Assembly: GCA_026707325.1 (NCBI GenBank)
Contig: JAPOXA010000206.1
Span: forward strand, 1-64,000
DNA from: Acidobacteriota bacterium
GTDB taxonomy: Bacteria > Acidobacteriota > Thermoanaerobaculia > Multivoradales > Multivoraceae
Length of the DNA: 64,000 bases
Direction: 5' to 3'
The position numbers were made by a program, and so were the translations under genes. Below are positions 25,960 to 35,390 of this stretch, piece by piece. The first letter of the stretch is position 1. Each line of letters opens with the position of its first letter. The notes beneath the pieces are model-generated. The model was given only the letters and a program-made list of their open reading frames with translations, searched no databases and was not told where the DNA came from.

Positions 25960-27306
25960 TCACTCCGCCGCGAGGGACACGCGGATGATCTCTTCATCGT
26001 TGCGCGCGATGATGTGGCGGTTGGCGTAGGCCGGGTGCGTCCAGTTCACCATCGCGTCGAAGAGCCGTCGCGGACCGAAACCGGACTGCGTCGTCGGTTC
26101 GATCAATCTGGCGCGATCGATCTCCTCGTAGCCGTCCCGCGAAAAGCGGGCGATGATCAGGTCGCCGAGATCGTTGTTGACGAACCAGCGGTCGCCGTGC
26201 CTGACCATGAAGGCCGCGCCCCAGCGGCCCTGGCGGGTCATCCTGTCGCTCTCCCAGAGCCGTGAGCCATCGGCAGCGTTCAGACCTCGGAGCTGACCGT
26301 AGCTGCAGACCCCGTAGATCGTGTCGCCCTCGAGGATCGGCGTCGTGATCAGAGAGTGGAGTCCGTCCGTCTCTTCCGGCATCTCGCTGCGGCTCTGGCC
26401 GCGCCACAGCTCGCGTACCTCGGGCTTCTCGGAGTCGAACTCGAGCAGCAGCGAACCGCGGTAGAACTGGCTGAAGAGCAGCCGGTCGCCGTCGACCACC
26501 GGAGTCGTCACGGTCATGCCCGAGGCCACTTCCCAGGGCACGCTCCAGTACACATCACCGGTCGCCGGGTTGAGCGAGTTGACCGCCTTCGGCTCCCAGA
26601 TGACGAGCTGCTCGACGCCGCCACGCTCGAAGATCATCGGCTGGCCGTAACCCATCTCCCAGTCCGAGGAAAGGGACCGCCAGACCTCTTCGCCCGTGTG
26701 CTTGTCGAAGGCGATCACCTTGCCGTGCGGTTCGGCGCCCACGACCTGGATCAGCAGGTCGCCGTGGACGAGCGGCGAGCTCGTGAAGCCCCAGATCGTG
26801 ATGCTGGCATTGCCCTGTTCCACGGAGTCGTAGCTCCAGATCACCTCGCCGGTTTCGGCCTCAAGCGCGATCAGGTGACCGACGGCGCCCATCACGTAGA
26901 GCGTGTCGCCATCGATGGTTGGCGTCGAACGCGGACCGATCGCGTAACTCTGCTGCAGCGCCGAGTAGTTCACGTCCCACTCGTGACTCCAGAGTTCCTC
27001 GCCGTTCTCCTCGTCGAGCGCCAGGATACGTTCCTTGCCCGTGATGGCGCGGGTGCCCTCAACGCGCTGCCAGTCGGTTACGAACACGCGGCCGTCCGCC
27101 ACCACCGGCCCCGAGTAGCCGCCGCGGATGGGAACACGCCAAACCACCTCGAGGCCCCCCTCGGGGAACTGCTCCAGGATGCCGTCCTCCTGCCACACGC
27201 CGGAGCGGTCGACGCCCCGCCACTGCGGCCAGTCGTCGGCTATCGCCGGCACGCACAGCGTCAGACCGAGCACCAGACCAAAGATGCGAATCGCTATGCC
27301 TTGCAT
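25960..27306 (-). CDS. Exported PQQ-like beta-propeller protein
   Basis: 448-aa protein with repeated propeller blades of the pyrrolo-quinoline-quinone-like type. The frame is open upstream, but the ATG at 27306 is chosen because a signal peptide begins there (MQGIAIRIFGLVLGL, cleavage near AIADDWPQWRG) and an AGGAGG site lies about 10 bp upstream. Blade motifs such as ALDEENGEELW, ALEAETGEVIWSYD and AFDKHTGEEVW recur about every 50 residues. The DDWPQWRG opening is common in acidobacterial and planctomycetal propeller proteins. The residues that bind PQQ in true dehydrogenases are not evident, so enzyme activity is uncertain. It is the first gene of the minus-strand operon that ends at 22419. 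Confidence 0.8.
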   Translation of the reverse strand: MQGIAIRIFGLVLGLTLCVPAIADDWPQWRGVDRSGVWQEDGILEQFPEGGLEVVWRVPIRGGYSGPVVADGRVFVTDWQRVEGTRAITGKERILALDEENGEELWSHEWDVNYSALQQSYAIGPRSTPTIDGDTLYVMGAVGHLIALEAETGEVIWSYDSVEQGNASITIWGFTSSPLVHGDLLIQVVGAEPHGKVIAFDKHTGEEVWRSLSSDWEMGYGQPMIFERGGVEQLVIWEPKAVNSLNPATGDVYWSVPWEVASGMTVTTPVVDGDRLLFSQFYRGSLLLEFDSEKPEVRELWRGQSRSEMPEETDGLHSLITTPILEGDTIYGVCSYGQLRGLNAADGSRLWESDRMTRQGRWGAAFMVRHGDRWFVNNDLGDLIIARFSRDGYEEIDRARLIEPTTQSGFGPRRLFDAMVNWTHPAYANRHIIARNDEEIIRVSLAAE

Positions 27307-27402
27307 GAGAAGGGACCTCCTGCTCCTTGGCTGCGCCCACTCGCTCGTCGGCGCGTGTTCTGCAATGACGGCGCAACGGTAGCAGCAACGTGCTCTGGGT
27401 GC

Positions 27403-27420
27403 GCGGGTCTTCTGACCCGC
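27403..27420. other. Short hairpin upstream of the PQQ-like operon
   Basis: A perfect 7-bp stem (GCGGGTC / GACCCGC) with a TTCT loop, in the 256-bp gap between glnA and the PQQ-like gene. It may be a second terminator element for glnA or a repetitive extragenic hairpin. No T-tract follows on either strand. Confidence 0.35.
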
Positions 27421-27520
27421 CCTCGGTCGAAGCCGCGAAGCGGCGCAGACGGGGCAACAAGGCCGCCGGCCGGAGGTCGGCGACCACTTTGGACGCCGCC
27501 TGCGGCGGCAGCCGGTGGGG

Positions 27521-27549
27521 GCGCCGGCGCACCCAGAATGCGCCGGCGC
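27521..27549 (-). terminator. Terminator-like hairpin after glnA
   Basis: An 11-bp perfect GC-rich stem (27521-27531 with 27539-27549) around a 7-nt loop begins 14 bp after the glnA stop codon. It lacks a clear T-tract, as is common in high-GC genomes. It probably ends the glnA transcript. Confidence 0.6.
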
Positions 27550-27562
27550 CGTGACCAGGTGC

Positions 27563-28984
<1,422 letters not shown>

Positions 28985-29304
28985 GAAGTTCTCCTTTGCT
29001 GTTCCTTGCTGCGGACCGAGCCGCGCCAAATCTGTTGTGGCCGAGACGCCGCCCGGCCGCACGCTCCAACACGAATCGCCAAGGCCGCGTGTCTATCAGC
29101 GCGGCCATGAACTAGGCAAGCCACGGGCCGCACGCTGCGCAGTCTTCGCTAGCAACGTCCATGCCCAACCAGCGTTCTGGCAAGAACCGGCCTCAGCGCT
29201 ACGAACGAACGGCCCTGACCGTCCGGCCAGACGCCGCGGAGGCGACAACTCTGTAGTCCGCAGGCCCCCGGATCCCACGTTTCTGTAGCGCCGCGCCCAC
29301 GGCG
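28985..29304 (-). promoter_or_regulatory. glnA upstream region with a possible sigma-54 promoter
   Basis: 320 bp without a gene. Read on the minus strand, 29166-29151 gives GGGCATG, four bases, then TTGCT. This matches the sigma-54 consensus (TGGCACG-N4-TTGCW) at 10 of 12 positions with the required GG-N10-GC spacing. The transcript would have a leader of about 155 nt before the glnA start. glnA is a classical NtrC/sigma-54 target, which supports the idea, but no NtrC-binding palindrome was found, and such matches occur by chance in GC-rich DNA. The part next to the ybeY-era stop shows nothing else. Confidence 0.35.
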
Positions 29305-30633
29305 TCAGCCCGCCTCCAGGCGGCTCAGGACGGCCGCATCCTCGCGCCAGCCTGGCGCTGTCCGCACCCGCAGCTCCAGGTAGACCCGCCGCCCCAGGAA
29401 CTCCTGCAGATCGCGTCGCGCCGCCGTGCCGATCTCCTTGATCCGCTTTCCCCGCCGGCCGACGACGATCCCCTTGTGGCTCTCTCGGTCGACCAGAATG
29501 CTGGCAAGCAGGTCCGTCCGCTCCTCGCCGTCCTCCCAGGCCTCGATGACGACCGCGGTCGTGAACGGCAGTTCGTCGCGCGTCTGCTCCAGGACCTTCT
29601 CGCGGATCAACTCCGCGACGAGAAAGCGCTCGGTGTGGACCGTGAGCAGCTCCGGGTCGTGCCGCGGCTCCCCGGACGGCAGGTGGCGCCAGAGGAGTTC
29701 GAGCACCTCCTCCACGCCGTCCCCGGTGAGGGCAGAGACCGGAACGATCTCCTCGAACACGTCGCGGCCCGCATAGCGCTCGATCTCGGGCAGCAGGCGG
29801 GGCTTGGCGACCAGGTCGATCTTGTTCAGCAGGCAGAACATCGGCCTGCCGCGCCCCTCCGCCGCCGCCGCGGCGACGAGATCGAGCGCGTAGGCGTCGC
29901 CCCGGCCGAACGGGGTCGCGGCGTCCCGCAGCAGACACACCACGTCCGCCTCCTTGAGCGCCGCCGCGGCGGCGTGAACCATGCGGCGGTTCAGGCGGTG
30001 CAGGGGCCGGTGCAGGCCGGGCGTGTCGTGAAACACCATCTGGCCGCGTTCCGTGCTCAGGATGCCGATCAGGCGATGGCGGGTGGTCTGCGGCTTGTCC
30101 GAGACGATCGCCAGCTTCTCCCCGAGCATGCGGTTCATCAACGTCGACTTGCCGGCGTTGGGCCGGCCCACGAGAGCCACGGTGCCGGCCTTTCTGGTAG
30201 CCGGAACCTCGCAGGCCCCCAGGAAACGAGTCCGCAGCCGGGATTCCAACGCCTCCATCTCGCCGTCGTCGGTCTCGTGGTCGTAGCCCAGGCAGTGCAG
30301 AATGCCGTGCAGCGCCAGGACCTTGAGCTCCCGTTCGAGCGTCGCCCCGTCGCGGGAAGCCGCGGTCTCGACCGAGATGACGACGTCGCCCAGGTGCCGC
30401 CCTTCCGGTGTCTCCTCGCCCGGAAACGAAAGAACGTCGGTCGCCCTGTCGAGCTGCCGGTACCGGCGGCTCAGCTCCCGCATCTCCTCGTCGTCGACCA
30501 GGCGCAGGGTGAACGTAGCCGCCGCCGGCGCCAGCTCGGCAACCGTCTCGCGCGCCACCGCGCGGAGCCCCGGAAGACACTCGCGGCACCTGGCTTCCAC
30601 CGGGGCCGCGACCTGCAGGTCGATGCTCGCCAC
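29305..30633 (-). CDS. YbeY-Era fusion: rRNA endonuclease joined to ribosome-assembly GTPase
   Basis: One 442-aa frame carries two proteins that are normally separate. Residues 1-145 are YbeY, the metal-dependent endoribonuclease for 16S rRNA 3'-end maturation; its zinc site H109, H113, H119 lies in HGILHCLGYDH. Residues 150-442 are Era, the GTPase that binds the 3' end of 16S rRNA: G1 GRPNAGKS (156-163), G3 DTPG (203-206), G4 NKID (270-273) and a C-terminal KH domain (about 375-430, with GIVVGRRGKRIKEIG). The joint is short (RTRFLGACEVPATRKAG), with no sign of a stop or frameshift. Both parts look complete. It follows pgpH by 8 bp in the usual phoH-pgpH-ybeY-era order. Confidence 0.9.
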   Translation of the reverse strand: MASIDLQVAAPVEARCRECLPGLRAVARETVAELAPAAATFTLRLVDDEEMRELSRRYRQLDRATDVLSFPGEETPEGRHLGDVVISVETAASRDGATLERELKVLALHGILHCLGYDHETDDGEMEALESRLRTRFLGACEVPATRKAGTVALVGRPNAGKSTLMNRMLGEKLAIVSDKPQTTRHRLIGILSTERGQMVFHDTPGLHRPLHRLNRRMVHAAAAALKEADVVCLLRDAATPFGRGDAYALDLVAAAAAEGRGRPMFCLLNKIDLVAKPRLLPEIERYAGRDVFEEIVPVSALTGDGVEEVLELLWRHLPSGEPRHDPELLTVHTERFLVAELIREKVLEQTRDELPFTTAVVIEAWEDGEERTDLLASILVDRESHKGIVVGRRGKRIKEIGTAARRDLQEFLGRRVYLELRVRTAPGWREDAAVLSRLEAG

Positions 30634-30641
30634 CGCCGGAG

Positions 30642-33059
30642 TCAGTCGCCGCCTGGACCGCCGCCGGCGCCGCCGGACAGAACCCGCAACGGACCGCGGC
30701 CGCCGCGGCCGAACTCGAACCCCGGGTACTCCACCCGATGATGATGCACCGTCCTCAGGACATTCTGCAGGGTGTAGCGCATCCGCCGCAGGTCGGCGAG
30801 CGTCAGGTCGGTCTGGCTGAACTGATCGTCCTCCAGGATGTCGTTCAGCAGGCGTTCGACCAGTCCCCGGATCGACTCCTCGGAGAAGTCGCCGAGCGTG
30901 CGGCTCGCCGCCTCGACGGTGTCGGCGACCATCAGCGCGGCGAACGTCTTGCTCTGAGGCATCGGGCCCGGGTAGCGATACTGGTGCTCGGCGACCTCCT
31001 CGCCCGCTTCCGCCTGCTCCTTCGCCTTGGCCAGGAAGTAGCTCAGCCGGCGCGTGCCGTGGTGCTGCTCGATGGCGTCGACGATCGGCTGCGGCAGCCG
31101 GTTCTCGCGCGCCAGCCGGGCGCCTTCCTTGACGTGATCGATGATGATCAGGGAGGACATGGAGGGCGAGAGGCTGTCGTGCGGATTGTCGCCCTCGCGT
31201 TGATTCTCGACGAAGTACTGCGGGCGCAGCACCTTGCCGATGTCGTGGTAGAGGCCGCCCACATAGGCGAGGGTCGGATTCCCGCCGACCGCCTCACAGC
31301 AGGCTTTCGCCAGGTGCGCCACCATCAGGGAGTGCTGAAACGTCCCCGGCGCCTCGAACGCAAGGCGTTGCAGCAGCGGCAGGTTCGTGTCGGAAAGCTC
31401 CAGGAGCTTGATGTCGGTGGTCCTGAACAACACTGCCTCGAACACCGGAACGGCGAAGCTGACCGCGGCCGCCACCATCAGGCCGCCCAGGAACCCGCAG
31501 AGCACTTCGAACCCCCAGACGGCCACCGTAACGCCATCCCCGAGCAGAGTCAGCATCGTCACCGAGGCGACGTTGACGAGTCCCACCAGCAGGCCCGCTC
31601 TCGTCACCGCGGACCGCCGCTTCAACTGGTCGAGAGCGAACACCGCGGCCAGGCTGCCGGTCAGGCAGTAGATCATCGTGCCGCCAGCCAGCCCCAGTTC
31701 GGCGTTCGCAGCCTCCACCCAACCCAGCCGGCCGACCAGGACCGAGAAGACGACGCCGGCGAGCAGGCCGGCGCCGCGACCGTAGAGCACCGACACGAGT
31801 AGCGCCACCGCCGCGAAGGGGATGGCGAACACGTAGCTTCGCGCCGAACTCAGCGCCTCGATCGGGAACGAGGCGCCGAGCGCGTCGGCAACCAGGAATC
31901 CGACTCGGGTCGCGGCGAGGCCCAGGATGAGAATCAGCACGACACTGCCGAAGTCGCGGCCCTCGACCGCGACCAGGCGCCTGCGCCGGAACGCGACCCA
32001 AAGGAACGCCACGGCGAGCCCGAGCACCAGTGCCGACGCCAGCGGCGAGCGAAGAAGGACCACACTGCTCTCGCTGCCCGTCACCTCCCGTAGCAGACGC
32101 ATCGATTCGGGATCGACCTCGTCGCCCTTGCGCACGATGACCTGACCGGCCTGAATCTGGTTGAACACCGGTCCGACGTCCTCTGCCGCGGCGTCTCGCC
32201 GTTTCTGTGTCTCGTTCAGGTTCAGGTAGACGTTGGGCGCCAGGTTGACCATCAGGAAGTCGACGACGGTTGCCCGCTCGGCCCGCGACCACCCGTCCCA
32301 GCGGCCGACCTCCGCCTCCAGGTAGCTCTCCACCTCGACCGGATAGCCGCGATAGCCGAAGAGGTCGAACTCGACCGACTCCTCGCCGGTCTGCATGTTG
32401 TGCAGCGTGACGCCCTCGAGGCGGTTCTGGAGCAGCGTTTCCTTGTTCTCCACGATGCCGGCCCGGAGCAGCAGCCCCACCAGGCGGGTCAGGCGTTCCT
32501 CCAGCTCCGCGCCCCCGTCCTCGCTGCCCGTGCGGGCCGCCAGCAGGTCCGCATGGCGTTCATCGACCCGCAGGCCGCTCCCGACCCTCAGCCGCCGCAA
32601 CCGCTCCTCGGCCACGTCCTCTTCGGCCAGGAGCTCGGCCACCTCGTCGAAGCCCCGCTCGATCTCGAACAGGCTCGCGATCCGCGCTTCGACCTCGTCC
32701 GCCTGAACGGCGTCGAAATCGTAGAGCGGGCGGACGCCGGCGCGGGCCCGCTGTTGCAGTTCCTCCGAGGTCTCCTCGTCGAGCAGCAGCACGTCCCGGG
32801 TCGCATGGTAGTCGCGGTTCGCGATGTCTCCCACGCCCAGATCCGGCCGGAAGAAGACCCCCGGCGGCGCCATGATCCAGACGCCCGCCAGGATCATGAA
32901 CACGACCCAGACGATGTCGAGTTCCAGCGCGTAGTGCCACAGGCCGGCGATCGTCACGCGCTCGCCGTGGCGGCGGTACATGCTGCGGCGGAGCCGCTTG
33001 CGAGCCTCCCTCCTGCGGTCCGACCGGCGGCGCTTCGGCGCCTTGACCGCCGCGGTCAC
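30642..33059 (-). CDS. pgpH: 7TM-HD domain phosphodiesterase (PgpH-like)
   Basis: 805-aa membrane protein. A basic N-terminus precedes one transmembrane segment (about residues 47-67), then a long extracytoplasmic region, then about seven further membrane helices (roughly residues 340-540). A cytoplasmic HD domain follows with LYHDIGK and IDHVKEGARLA. In the family this domain hydrolyses cyclic di-AMP. No diadenylate cyclase is in the window, so the substrate is an inference from homology. The gene overlaps phoH by 4 bp and precedes ybeY-era, the order found in many bacteria. The C-terminus is Gly-rich. Confidence 0.88.
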   Translation of the reverse strand: MTAAVKAPKRRRSDRRREARKRLRRSMYRRHGERVTIAGLWHYALELDIVWVVFMILAGVWIMAPPGVFFRPDLGVGDIANRDYHATRDVLLLDEETSEELQQRARAGVRPLYDFDAVQADEVEARIASLFEIERGFDEVAELLAEEDVAEERLRRLRVGSGLRVDERHADLLAARTGSEDGGAELEERLTRLVGLLLRAGIVENKETLLQNRLEGVTLHNMQTGEESVEFDLFGYRGYPVEVESYLEAEVGRWDGWSRAERATVVDFLMVNLAPNVYLNLNETQKRRDAAAEDVGPVFNQIQAGQVIVRKGDEVDPESMRLLREVTGSESSVVLLRSPLASALVLGLAVAFLWVAFRRRRLVAVEGRDFGSVVLILILGLAATRVGFLVADALGASFPIEALSSARSYVFAIPFAAVALLVSVLYGRGAGLLAGVVFSVLVGRLGWVEAANAELGLAGGTMIYCLTGSLAAVFALDQLKRRSAVTRAGLLVGLVNVASVTMLTLLGDGVTVAVWGFEVLCGFLGGLMVAAAVSFAVPVFEAVLFRTTDIKLLELSDTNLPLLQRLAFEAPGTFQHSLMVAHLAKACCEAVGGNPTLAYVGGLYHDIGKVLRPQYFVENQREGDNPHDSLSPSMSSLIIIDHVKEGARLARENRLPQPIVDAIEQHHGTRRLSYFLAKAKEQAEAGEEVAEHQYRYPGPMPQSKTFAALMVADTVEAASRTLGDFSEESIRGLVERLLNDILEDDQFSQTDLTLADLRRMRYTLQNVLRTVHHHRVEYPGFEFGRGGRGPLRVLSGGAGGGPGGD

Positions 33060-34063
33060 CGGTTGCCTTTCTGCCGGGACCGCGCAGCGTGACGGGTTTC
33101 CCAGCGGTCGTACGCGCCGACGATCCGTTGCACGAGTTCGTGGCGGACCACATCGGACTGGCCGAAGCGAACGAACGCGATGCCCTCTTCGCCCCGGAGT
33201 ACCTGGAGCGCGTGCTTCAGACCGGACTGCTGTCCGGGCGGCAGGTCGATCTGGGTGATGTCGCCGTTGACAACGGCCTTCGAGTTGAAGCCGATGCGGG
33301 TCAGGAACATCTTCATCTGTTCCGGCGTCGTGTTCTGCGCTTCGTCGAGGATGATGAAGCTGTCGTTGAGCGAACGGCCGCGCATGAAGGCGAGGGGCGC
33401 CACCTCGATCACTTCGCGCTCCATCATCCGGGACACCTTGTCGAAGCCGATGATGTCGAACAGGGCATCGTAGAGGGGGCGCAGGTAGGGATTCACCTTC
33501 TCCGCCAGGTCGCCGGGGAGAAAGCCGAGCTTCTCGCCCGCCTCGACCGCGGGCCTCGCCAGCACGATGCGCCGCACCTTCTGCTCCTTCAGCGCCGATG
33601 CCGCGACCGCTACGGCCAGGTACGTCTTTCCGGTGCCGGCAGGCCCGGTCGAAACGACCAGTTCATGATCCAGCATAGCGCGCAGGTAGCGCTTCTGGTT
33701 CAGGCTGCGCGGCGCGACGAGCCGGCGCGAAGCCTGAATCAGGGCACCCGTCCGGAAGAAATCGACCAGGGAAGTCGCCGGCTCCTGAGCCACGACCCGC
33801 AGGGCGGTGGCGAGATCGTCGGAGCGGAGTCGGCGTCCCGCCGCGGCCAGGGCGCCGAGATCGGTGAGCAACCGCTCCGCCGCGCCGACCGCAGCCGCCG
33901 CGCCCCGGATCTGTACGGCCGAACCGCGCACGCCGAGGGTGACCTCGAGAGCCTTCTCCACGCGTCGCAGGTTCTCGTCGTGGGCGCCGCAGATCGCCTG
34001 CACCGATTCCTCGGGCAGGGTCACCTGCGCCCTGGCCTGCGCTGCCGACTCAGCTGTAGTCAA
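33056..34063 (-). CDS. phoH: PhoH family ATPase
   Basis: 335-aa PhoH-like protein. An N-terminal KH-like region (about 20-75) precedes a P-loop domain with Walker A GPAGTGKT at 140-147 and Walker B in SFIILDEAQNTTPEQ. The C-terminal GFNSKAVVNGDITQIDLP is typical. The family is thought to act on RNA together with YbeY and Era, and its genes cluster with them, as here. It overlaps the upstream hydroxyacyl-CoA dehydrogenase by 14 bp and pgpH by 4 bp, so it is translationally coupled on both sides. The biochemical role is not firmly known for the family. Confidence 0.92.
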   Translation of the reverse strand: MTTAESAAQARAQVTLPEESVQAICGAHDENLRRVEKALEVTLGVRGSAVQIRGAAAAVGAAERLLTDLGALAAAGRRLRSDDLATALRVVAQEPATSLVDFFRTGALIQASRRLVAPRSLNQKRYLRAMLDHELVVSTGPAGTGKTYLAVAVAASALKEQKVRRIVLARPAVEAGEKLGFLPGDLAEKVNPYLRPLYDALFDIIGFDKVSRMMEREVIEVAPLAFMRGRSLNDSFIILDEAQNTTPEQMKMFLTRIGFNSKAVVNGDITQIDLPPGQQSGLKHALQVLRGEEGIAFVRFGQSDVVRHELVQRIVGAYDRWETRHAARSRQKGNR

Positions 34064-34901
34064 AAAAACCCTTGCCCGTCTTGCGCCCCAGATGTCCCGC
34101 CTGGACCAGTTGCTTGAGCAACGTCGGCGGCGCGAAGCGCGTCTCCCGGTATTCGTCGAACATGATGTTGGCGACGGAGTACATCGTGTCCAGGCCGATG
34201 AAGTCGCTCAGCGTGAACGGCCCCATCGGGTAGCCGCAGCCGAGCTTCATCGCGGTATCGATGTCCTCCATGCTGCCGACGCCGCTCTCGTAGGCGCGGA
34301 CGGCGTCGAGCAGGTACGGAATCAGCAGCCGGTTGACGATGAAGCCGGAGTTGTCGCCGCAGGCCACCGGCGTCTTGCCGACGCGCTCGGCCAGGTTCCA
34401 GCAGGCGTCGTAGGCCTCGTCCGCGGTCATCAGGGTCCGTACCACCTCGACCAGCCGCATCGCCGGCACCGGGTTGAAGAAGTGGAGACCGACGAACCGG
34501 TCGGGCCGCGCCGTGGAGGCGGCGAGCTGGGTCAGGGTCAGCGAGGACGTGTTGCTGGCGAAGATGCAGGCGTCGCCGACGATGCCGTCCAGCGCCACGA
34601 ACAGCTCACGCTTCGTTTCCAGATCCTCGACGATCGCCTCGACCACCAGGTCGGAACCGGCGAGATCGGACAGTTCGACGGTGCCGGTCAGGTTCGCCAG
34701 CGCCCGGTCGTGTTCCTCGACATCGATGCGCCTCCGCTCGAGGCTCCTGGCCAGCGACGCGCGCACCGCGCCGAGCCCCTTGTCGAGCACGTCCTGGTTG
34801 ATCTCCCGCACCGTCACCGGAATGCCGGCCCGTGCGCAGATCTCCGCGATGCCCCGGCCCATCAGGCCACAGCCGACTAGTCCAACGCGTTCCACTTCCA
34901 T
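34050..34901 (-). CDS. 3-hydroxybutyryl-CoA dehydrogenase
   Basis: 283-aa NAD(P)-dependent 3-hydroxyacyl-CoA dehydrogenase, short form without an enoyl-CoA hydratase domain. The Rossmann motif is GLVGCGLMGRGIA (residues 8-20). The catalytic His is in GLHFFNPVPAMRLVEV, and the C-terminal domain has NRLLIPYLLDAVRAYE and GCGYPMGPFTLSDFIGLD. It would reduce acetoacetyl-CoA or oxidise 3-hydroxybutyryl-CoA. It sits in an operon of ribosome-assembly and repair genes with no other beta-oxidation gene adjacent; the acyl-CoA dehydrogenases at 6-8 kb are distant. The assignment to C4 substrates is by family resemblance. Confidence 0.9.
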   Translation of the reverse strand: MEVERVGLVGCGLMGRGIAEICARAGIPVTVREINQDVLDKGLGAVRASLARSLERRRIDVEEHDRALANLTGTVELSDLAGSDLVVEAIVEDLETKRELFVALDGIVGDACIFASNTSSLTLTQLAASTARPDRFVGLHFFNPVPAMRLVEVVRTLMTADEAYDACWNLAERVGKTPVACGDNSGFIVNRLLIPYLLDAVRAYESGVGSMEDIDTAMKLGCGYPMGPFTLSDFIGLDTMYSVANIMFDEYRETRFAPPTLLKQLVQAGHLGRKTGKGFFDYS

Positions 34902-34961
34902 CGGTACTTCCTCTTCTCCCTGGTCTGATTTCGCGCTGCCTCGGCGGACAGAAGCGGCACC

Positions 34962-35390
34962 CTAACAGTTGATCTCGACCTCGCGTTCTTCCGGCCCGGC
35001 GCCCATGCGGAGCCGCACTTCGAGGGCGGACGGCGGCCGCGAAAGACGCTCCGCCCACTCCACGACCTTGACCCCGTCCCCCGCCAGGAACTCGTCGACG
35101 CCGGTCGCCTCCACCTCCTCCGGCGCCAGGCGGTAGAGGTCGACGTGAACGAGACGCACGGGTCCCCGGCCGGAAGCGGGACCCCGGTCGTACTCGTGAA
35201 TCAGGGTGAAGGTCGGCGACTGGACCTGGGCCGCGTCCAGCCCAAGGCCCTCCGCGATGCCCTGCGTCAGCACCGTCTTGCCCGAACCGAGGTCGCCGAA
35301 CAGGAGCGCCGTACCGTCCGGCCGGAGCCGGGCCGCCAGTTCGACGCCGAGTTGCCTGGTCTCGTCGGCGCTCTTCGTGCGGAAGATCAT
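34962..35390 (-). CDS. tsaE: tRNA threonylcarbamoyladenosine biosynthesis ATPase TsaE
   Basis: 142-aa small ATPase needed, with TsaB, TsaC and TsaD, for the t6A modification at position 37 of ANN-decoding tRNAs. The P-loop is GDLGSGKT (about residues 33-40). SPTFTLIHEYD and the HVDLYRL Walker B-like segment are the family hallmarks. Length is normal. It overlaps the nnr gene by 4 bp, a neighbour seen in many bacteria. No tsaB or tsaD is in the window. Confidence 0.92.
   Translation of the reverse strand: MIFRTKSADETRQLGVELAARLRPDGTALLFGDLGSGKTVLTQGIAEGLGLDAAQVQSPTFTLIHEYDRGPASGRGPVRLVHVDLYRLAPEEVEATGVDEFLAGDGVKVVEWAERLSRPPSALEVRLRMGAGPEEREVEINC

Noticed and set aside
25960-27306. PQQ-dependent alcohol dehydrogenase
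   Set aside because: Only propeller repeats are seen; cofactor ligands and a haem site are not evident.
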